DNA of 10,114 nt from DAIUFH01 sp036844705. GTDB lineage: Bacteria > Bacillota > Clostridia > Tissierellales > Tissierellaceae. The position numbers and the translations under genes were made by a program. The notes under the pieces are model-generated. The model saw nothing but the letters and a program-made list of their open reading frames with translations, ran no database searches and was not told the DNA's origin. Every line of letters starts with the position of its first letter. Position 1 is the first letter of the stretch. The DNA lies in NCBI GenBank assembly GCA_036844705.1, contig DAIUFH010000075.1, positions 1 to 10,114 on the forward strand, given 5' to 3'. Positions 6,276-10,114 of this stretch are shown piece by piece.

Positions 6276-6302
6276 ATTATATCTAATATGAAAACGTTTT
6301 TA
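6276..6302 (-). promoter_or_regulatory. Operon promoter region: -10 box with overlapping cre-like site 2
   Basis: On the minus strand TATAAT (6276-6281) is a perfect -10 match upstream of the M20 operon; no convincing -35 is seen. A cre-like element ATGAAAACGTTTTTA (6288-6302, read on the plus strand) fills the spacer, a position where a bound regulator would block polymerase. It differs from WTGNAANCGNWNNCW at one position. A second small inverted repeat, ATGGA-N5-TCCAT (6307-6321), lies just further upstream. Confidence 0.4.
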
Positions 6303-6343
6303 TTTGATGGATTTTGTCCATTTTTGTATCAATTTTGACATAT

Positions 6344-6380
6344 TAAAATACTACAGATAATTATTACCTGTAGTATTTTA
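6344..6380 (-). terminator. Terminator of the SHMT-like gene
   Basis: TAAAATACTACAG (6344-6356) and CTGTAGTATTTTA (6368-6380) form a perfect 13-base-pair stem with an 11-base loop. It starts 4 bases beyond the stop codon of the SHMT-like gene. The U-rich right arm serves as the tail, so it is an A/T-sided terminator. It separates this gene from the M20 operon downstream. Confidence 0.8.
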
Positions 6381-6384
6381 ATTG

Positions 6385-7641
6385 TTAATCCTTAAAGCTA
6401 CCAGCTGGATATAGGGGAAATCTTGCAATTAACTCTTCTGCTCTCTTCTTACATAAAGACAAATTTCTTTCATCTTCGGGAGCTTCTGCGACTTGATTCA
6501 TTATATCAGCAATTATTTTAACTTCAGATTCCTTTAATCCACGTTGTGTGATAGATGTAACTCCGATACGTACACCACTGGTTACAAACGGAGATGCAGG
6601 ATCGTTAGGAATTTGATTTTTATTTACTGTAATACCAATTGAATCCAAAGCATCTTGAAATAATTTACCAGTAATTCCCTTATCTCTTAAATCCACCATG
6701 ACTATATGATTATCAGTTGTTCCACTTACTATTCTAAAACCATGCCCAGTTAATTCCTCTGCTAAAGTTTTCGCATTTACAAGAACTTGTTTCATAATAT
6801 TTTTAAATTCTTCAGATGCTGCATATTTCATTGACCAAACCTTTGCAGCCATAGTTGTAAGATGCATAGAGCCAATTAATCCTGGGAAAACCCCCTTATC
6901 AATTAATTTTGCATGTTCCTTTTTGCATAAGATAAATCCACTTCGAGGCCCACAGAAGGTCTTCGTAGTTGAGGATGTCACAAAATCAGCATATGGTACA
7001 GGACTTGGTATCAATCCTGCAGCTACTAATCCGCTAACATGTGCCATATCAACCATGAAATATGCATCCACAGATTTTGCAATTTGTCCAATTCTTTTAT
7101 AGTCTATTAACCTTGGGTATGAGCTTCCTCCAGCTATTATTAGTTTTGGCATTACCTCCTTTGCCTTTTCCTCTAAAGCTTCATAATCAATCATTTCGGT
7201 TTCAGGATTCACACCATAAAAATGATATTCATATACCTTTGATAAAAAATTTGCCGGGCTTCCATGTGTTAAGTGCCCACCTTGATCAAGCCTCATACTT
7301 AAAACCTTATCTCCTGGTTTTAAAACAGCTGCATATACACCATAATTTGCTGTTGAACCTGAATAAACCTGAAGGTTTGCATGCTCAGCTCCAAATAATT
7401 TTTTTGCTCTATCAACACCTAATAATTCAAGTCTATCCGCTTCATGTGAACCAGCTTGGAATCTTGAACCCGGATAACCTTCTAATGTTTTATTTGTAAA
7501 GATTGAACCAGACAACTCCATGACCTCTAACGGAGCAGTACTTTCTGAAGCTATCATTTCTATATTATGCTCTTGCCGTCCTAATTCGTCAGCTACTATA
7601 TTATATAATTCTGGGTCACTAACTTTAGTTTGTTTTAACAA
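6385..7641 (-). CDS. Serine hydroxymethyltransferase-fold PLP enzyme, divergent active site
   Basis: About 418 residues, normal SHMT length, collinear with GlyA to the end. Fold-typical blocks: IEMIASES (27-34), EGYPGSR (54-60), LTHGSP (124-129), VDMAHVSGLVAAG (197-209) with PLP-binding Asp198 and His201, the PLP Lys227 in STTKTFCGPRSG, VNKNQIPNDP and TSGVRIG. Several GlyA positions are changed: NKYAEGYPGKRYYGG becomes NKTLEGYPGSRFQAG (Tyr55 to Thr52, Tyr65 to Gln62), the THK before the PLP lysine becomes TTK, and FPGGQGGP becomes FPGLIGSM. PLP chemistry should be intact, but the folate-dependent serine-glycine reaction is doubtful; a related aldolase or transaldolase on a beta-hydroxy amino acid is possible (inference). 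The TTG at 7639-7641 is preferred because AGAGGTGG precedes it by about 6 bases; the in-frame GTG at 7650 is part of that site. Monocistronic. Confidence 0.85.
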   Translation of the reverse strand: MLKQTKVSDPELYNIVADELGRQEHNIEMIASESTAPLEVMELSGSIFTNKTLEGYPGSRFQAGSHEADRLELLGVDRAKKLFGAEHANLQVYSGSTANYGVYAAVLKPGDKVLSMRLDQGGHLTHGSPANFLSKVYEYHFYGVNPETEMIDYEALEEKAKEVMPKLIIAGGSSYPRLIDYKRIGQIAKSVDAYFMVDMAHVSGLVAAGLIPSPVPYADFVTSSTTKTFCGPRSGFILCKKEHAKLIDKGVFPGLIGSMHLTTMAAKVWSMKYAASEEFKNIMKQVLVNAKTLAEELTGHGFRIVSGTTDNHIVMVDLRDKGITGKLFQDALDSIGITVNKNQIPNDPASPFVTSGVRIGVTSITQRGLKESEVKIIADIMNQVAEAPEDERNLSLCKKRAEELIARFPLYPAGSFKD

Positions 7642-7691
7642 TATATCCACCTCTTTATATATATTATTTTGATAAATTTTTAATATGCTAC

Positions 7692-7705
7692 TGCAACCGT
7701 TTGCC
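7692..7705 (+). promoter_or_regulatory. cre-like site 3, upstream of the SHMT-like gene
   Basis: TGCAACCGTTTGCC matches the cre core TGNAANCGNWNNC exactly and is close to palindromic (GCAA-ACGG-TTGC on the minus strand). It sits 50-65 bases upstream of the chosen start, near the expected transcription start of the candidate promoter at 7714-7742, a position suited to repression. It shares nine identical positions or more with site 1 at 1446-1459. Confidence 0.45.
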
Positions 7706-7713
7706 CATTAAAG

Positions 7714-7742
7714 ATTATCTAATATTTTTATTAAACTGTATA
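7714..7742 (-). promoter_or_regulatory. Candidate promoter of the SHMT-like gene
   Basis: On the minus strand TATACA (7737-7742), a 17-base spacer and GATAAT (7714-7719) give a -35 box with 4 of 6 matches and a -10 box with 5 of 6. The region is very AT-rich, so chance matches are easy. Support comes mainly from correct spacing and from the cre-like element just downstream. Confidence 0.35.
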
Positions 7743-7779
7743 TCTTCAAATTAAACTTATTATTTATCGTTTTTGACAT

Positions 7780-7819
7780 AATAAAAAAACTTAAGATTTT
7801 TGTCTTAAGTTTTTTTATT
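7780..7819. terminator. Strong bidirectional terminator
   Basis: AATAAAAAAACTTAAGA (7780-7796) and TCTTAAGTTTTTTTATT (7803-7819) form a perfect 17-base-pair stem with a 6-base loop. A seven-T run follows the C/G-containing core on one strand and a seven-A run on the other. It ends transcription of the aldo/keto reductase gene, whose stop lies 55 bases away, and insulates the SHMT-like gene. Bases 7820-7874 between it and the stop hold nothing I can identify. Confidence 0.88.
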
Positions 7820-7874
7820 ATATACATATTTAGATGGAGTGGTTCCAATAAAAATCTTCAACTTTAGTGCTGTG

Positions 7875-8888
7875 TTAAAAGTCATAATGACTTGCTACTT
7901 CCTTCAGCATTTCTATTATAGGAAGATTGTAAGGGCATCTTTTTTCGCATTCACCACATTCAATACAATCCTTTGCCTTAGGATTCATATCTTTAAATCT
8001 TGTAATCGCCCAATCTTGCAAATTATACCTTGTGAAATAGCTATCGAATACAAAATTATTTGGAATATCAATCCCTATGGTACAAGGAGCACAATATCCG
8101 CATCTTCGGCAGAACTGTGTCCCAAGTGACTTTGCTTCTTCATGCAATATTTCTCTTTCTTCATCTGTCAATGATCTTCTATCAATAGCTGGTCTTGCAT
8201 TCTGAATTACTTGCTCTACCGAATCCATACCCGGAATAACTACTGATATATTTGGATTTTCCAAAATATATCTCACAGCTAATTCACCTTTTGATAGGGC
8301 ACCCCCTGCTAAAGGCTTCATAATTATAACTCCTATATTATTCTTCTTAGCCTTCTCAAATAATGGCTCCCCTTGCCTTTCAATTGCATTGTATGGAAAT
8401 TGAATTGTAGCATACTCTTTGGAATCAATAGCAGCGTCTAAAACATCCAAGCCATGGCTTGAGATTCCTATTTGACCTATTATGCCTTTCTCCTTAAGCT
8501 CTTTTAACGCCTTTAATGCTCCGTTTTCTCCCATTACAACCTTATAATCATCTAATGTTCTTACATTATGAAGCTGATATAAATCAATATAGTCTGTATT
8601 TAAGATTTTAAGGCTTATTTTTACCTCTTCTATCATATCCTCATAGGTTCTAACCATCGATTTTGTAGCTAGAAAAAACAAGTCCCTGCCTAATATACTA
8701 AGGGCATGTCCAATCAATACTTCACTTTCTCTATATCCTCTTGCTGTATCAATAAAGTTCATACCTTGATTAAGGGCCTCTCTCAATATTGCCACTGCAG
8801 TATCCTTATCCACTCTTTGTAGTGGTATACCTCCTACTCCTACTGAAGATAATTCAAAATTTGTTTTACCAAGTATACGTTTTTCCAT
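7875..8888 (-). CDS. Aldo/keto reductase with C-terminal 4Fe-4S ferredoxin-type domain
   Basis: A 337-residue two-part enzyme. Residues 1 to about 255 are an aldo/keto reductase barrel with the full catalytic tetrad Asp47, Tyr52 (FIDTARGY), Lys76 (LATKS) and His107 (LYQLHN). The barrel also has the GIIGQIGISSHG and GVIIMKPLAGG strands. The tail carries two cysteine sets: CX2CX2CX2C at 260-269 and CX2CX2CX3CP at 308-319. The second is a classic 4Fe-4S motif; the first may hold another cluster. This fused family is common in clostridia and is thought to reduce or oxidise carbonyls with a ferredoxin-linked electron path; the substrate is unknown. The ATG at 8886-8888 is chosen because GAGGTGAGG lies just upstream; an 11-codon longer frame would begin inside heptamer repeats. 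There is no ordinary promoter upstream: only 21 bases separate the start codon from repeat locus B. Confidence 0.9.
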   Translation of the reverse strand: MEKRILGKTNFELSSVGVGGIPLQRVDKDTAVAILREALNQGMNFIDTARGYRESEVLIGHALSILGRDLFFLATKSMVRTYEDMIEEVKISLKILNTDYIDLYQLHNVRTLDDYKVVMGENGALKALKELKEKGIIGQIGISSHGLDVLDAAIDSKEYATIQFPYNAIERQGEPLFEKAKKNNIGVIIMKPLAGGALSKGELAVRYILENPNISVVIPGMDSVEQVIQNARPAIDRRSLTDEEREILHEEAKSLGTQFCRRCGYCAPCTIGIDIPNNFVFDSYFTRYNLQDWAITRFKDMNPKAKDCIECGECEKRCPYNLPIIEMLKEVASHYDF

Positions 8889-8909
8889 TTCCTCACCTCT
8901 ATAATTTAA

Positions 8910-8958
8910 TTCACAATTCACAGTTCACAATTCACAGTTCACAATTCACAGTTCACAA
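8910..8958. repeat. Tandem heptamer array, 7 units of TTCACAA/TTCACAG
   Basis: Seven contiguous units alternate strictly TTCACAA, TTCACAG, giving a 14-base higher-order period repeated three and a half times. The array ends just before the hairpin of locus B and begins 21 bases upstream of the aldo/keto reductase start. Read on the minus strand every unit contains TGA, so all three frames are closed. It is a different heptamer family from the AACTCTT units on the other side of the same hairpin. Confidence 0.93.
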
Positions 8959-8960
8959 TT

Positions 8961-9055
8961 AAAACCCGAGATGCTTCGCTTTGCTCAGGATGACATATCT
9001 TTTTGTCATCCTGAGATAGCAGTATAAGCCTTGCCCGTGAAGGATCGCGGGTTTT
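8961..9055. repeat. Repeat locus B hairpin, related to locus A
   Basis: The outer arms AAAACCCG (8961-8968) and CGGGTTTT (9048-9055) and inner arms TCAGGATGACA (8985-8995) and TGTCATCCTGA (9004-9014) pair perfectly around an 8-base loop. The intervening parts differ: the right side (about 9015-9047) carries roughly 16 extra bases, so the element is decayed or chimeric. The left side, CCCGAGATGCTTCGCTTTGCTCAGGATGAC, without its length counted is the same motif as the right arm of locus A in complement. It lies between two minus-strand genes and might act as a read-through regulator. Confidence 0.75.
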
Positions 9056-9085
9056 AGCTCTTAACTCTTAGTTCTTAACTCTTAG
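9056..9085. repeat. Short AACTCTT-type heptamer array overlapping a stop codon
   Basis: Four units, AGCTCTT, AACTCTT, AGTTCTT, AACTCTT, plus AG, follow the locus B hairpin directly. The TAA stop of the 2-hydroxyacid dehydrogenase (9082-9084 on the minus strand) spans the end of the fourth unit. The same hairpin-then-heptamer-then-stop-codon order is seen at locus A. Confidence 0.85.
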
Positions 9086-10086
9086 TTTTTATTTTCCAAC
9101 ACTTCTGGATTAACCAAATTTAATGGTTTTTCGTTTCTAAGGATTCTTCCTACTTCTGCGGCAGTCGTTCTTAGCTGTGTCTCTGATGCTTCTAGTGAAA
9201 TGTAGGCGCTATGGGGAGTCACTCTTACATTAGAAAGTTCTATGAGTTTTCTGTCAGATTCCTTAGGAGGTTCATTTTCCAATACATCAAGTCCTGCTCC
9301 TGCTATTATATCATTAGTCAATGCATAATATAAGTCATTCTGGTTAATGATTCCACCTCTGGCAGTATTAACAATATAAGCAGAAGACTTCATACATTTC
9401 AATACATCTAAATTAATAATTCCTTTTGTCTCCTTAGCTAAAGGTGTATGTATTGTAAGAAAATCTGCTTCTGAGATTAAGATATCAAAGTCAACTTTTT
9501 CAACTCCAATCTCTTTCATCTTTTCATCAGAAACATTTGGGTCGCATGCAATAATCCTCACTCCAAAGCCCGATAAAAATCTAGCTACGGTACTTCCTAT
9601 TGAGCCTAGTCCAAGTATACCCACAGTAGAATTTGAAAATCTTCTTATACTACCAGCCTTTTCTAAATCCCAGTTCCCATCTTCAACATATGGTACCATT
9701 AGATGTTGTCTTCTTGCAAAATCTAATATGAACATTATGGAGTGTATAGCTACCTCCTCTTTGCAATAACCCTTTGCATTGCTTACTACTACATTATATA
9801 TAGAAGCTGCCTCAACATTTGCAGCATTAAATCCTGCACTTGCAGCAACATATGCCTTTAAATTTAATTTAGAATAAATCTCCTCGTCCATTTCTTGATC
9901 CCACGAAATTAATACTTCTACTTCTTTACATTTATCTATAAGCTCTTCCTTTTCCAAGGTTGATTCTCCTAAATATCTAAAATCAATGTTAGGATACTCT
10001 TCCTTTATGTATTCTTCCATTTTTTCTATGTCTCTTTTTTTCATTCCAGGTACACCGCAAAGGGCTACACTTTTAGTTTCATTCAT
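9082..10086 (-). CDS. D-isomer-specific 2-hydroxyacid dehydrogenase, NAD-dependent
   Basis: A 334-residue cytoplasmic enzyme interconverting a 2-keto acid and a D-2-hydroxy acid. The Rossmann motif GLGSIG (159-164) is followed by Asp182 in IIACDP, which favours NAD over NADP. Catalytic Arg243 (NTARGGIIN), Glu272 (DVLENEPP) and His292 (TPHSAY) are all present. There is no C-terminal ACT domain, so it is not a long-form serine-pathway SerA. Substrate candidates are glyoxylate, hydroxypyruvate, 2-ketoisocaproate or phosphohydroxypyruvate; glyoxylate would fit the HOGA-like aldolase in the window (inference). The ATG at 10084-10086 with a weak GGTG site is preferred; a GTG two codons upstream (10090-10092) is possible. 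The stop codon is embedded in heptamer repeat. The gene upstream is outside the window. Confidence 0.88.
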   Translation of the reverse strand: MNETKSVALCGVPGMKKRDIEKMEEYIKEEYPNIDFRYLGESTLEKEELIDKCKEVEVLISWDQEMDEEIYSKLNLKAYVAASAGFNAANVEAASIYNVVVSNAKGYCKEEVAIHSIMFILDFARRQHLMVPYVEDGNWDLEKAGSIRRFSNSTVGILGLGSIGSTVARFLSGFGVRIIACDPNVSDEKMKEIGVEKVDFDILISEADFLTIHTPLAKETKGIINLDVLKCMKSSAYIVNTARGGIINQNDLYYALTNDIIAGAGLDVLENEPPKESDRKLIELSNVRVTPHSAYISLEASETQLRTTAAEVGRILRNEKPLNLVNPEVLENKN

Positions 10087-10114
10087 AATCACACCATTCC
10101 TTTAATTCAATTCA

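Noticed and set aside
7062..7499. 145-residue open frame on the plus strand opposite the SHMT-like gene
   Set aside because: Antisense shadow; no motif, no start signal, and the opposite strand encodes conserved SHMT blocks throughout.

Overview
The window looks like a chromosomal segment of a low-GC Gram-positive anaerobe of the Clostridia/Tissierellia type. The evidence is AT-rich DNA, strong AGGAGG-type ribosome binding sites, TTG and possibly CTG starts, an aldo/keto reductase with an iron-sulfur tail, and a gene set for amino-acid and peptide scavenging. The genus cannot be fixed from the sequence.

Layout from left to right. (1) The 3' part of a DUF1445 (YcsI / D-glutamate cyclase-like) gene on the plus strand. 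(2) Repeat locus A: a long imperfect hairpin (651-719) followed by 11 heptamers (723-799) that run into the stop codon of the next gene. (3) A small orphan sigma-70-family factor on the minus strand, divergent from (4) a plus-strand aldolase of the DHDPS/NAL superfamily. The aldolase resembles 4-hydroxy-2-oxoglutarate aldolase (HOGA1) more than DapA and is closed by a strong terminator. (5) A minus-strand operon of two M20 amidohydrolases, a DUF3100 membrane protein and a 148-residue membrane protein; start codon to stop codon spacing is tight. (6) A minus-strand PLP enzyme of the serine hydroxymethyltransferase (SHMT) fold with several unusual active-site residues, flanked by terminators. (7) A minus-strand aldo/keto reductase with a C-terminal ferredoxin-like domain. 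(8) Repeat locus B: a second heptamer family (8910-8958), a related hairpin (8961-9055) and AACTCTT-type heptamers reaching into (9) the stop codon of a minus-strand D-2-hydroxyacid dehydrogenase.

How the genes may work together (inference): the M20 pair plus the two membrane proteins look like an import-and-hydrolyse module for N-acyl or aminobenzoyl-type amino-acid conjugates, similar in plan to abgA-abgB-abgT. The aldolase (possible products pyruvate and glyoxylate), the SHMT-like enzyme and the 2-hydroxyacid dehydrogenase could handle hydroxylated or beta-hydroxy amino-acid carbon. Three cre-like pseudopalindromes (1446-1459, 6288-6302, 7692-7705) sit in the three intergenic regions that head these transcription units, which suggests shared control by CcpA or another LacI-family regulator.

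The most unusual material is the repeat DNA. Each heptamer carries TAA or TGA once per 7 bases on the minus strand, so an array closes all three frames within about 21 bases. Two arrays end exactly at the stop codons of minus-strand genes.
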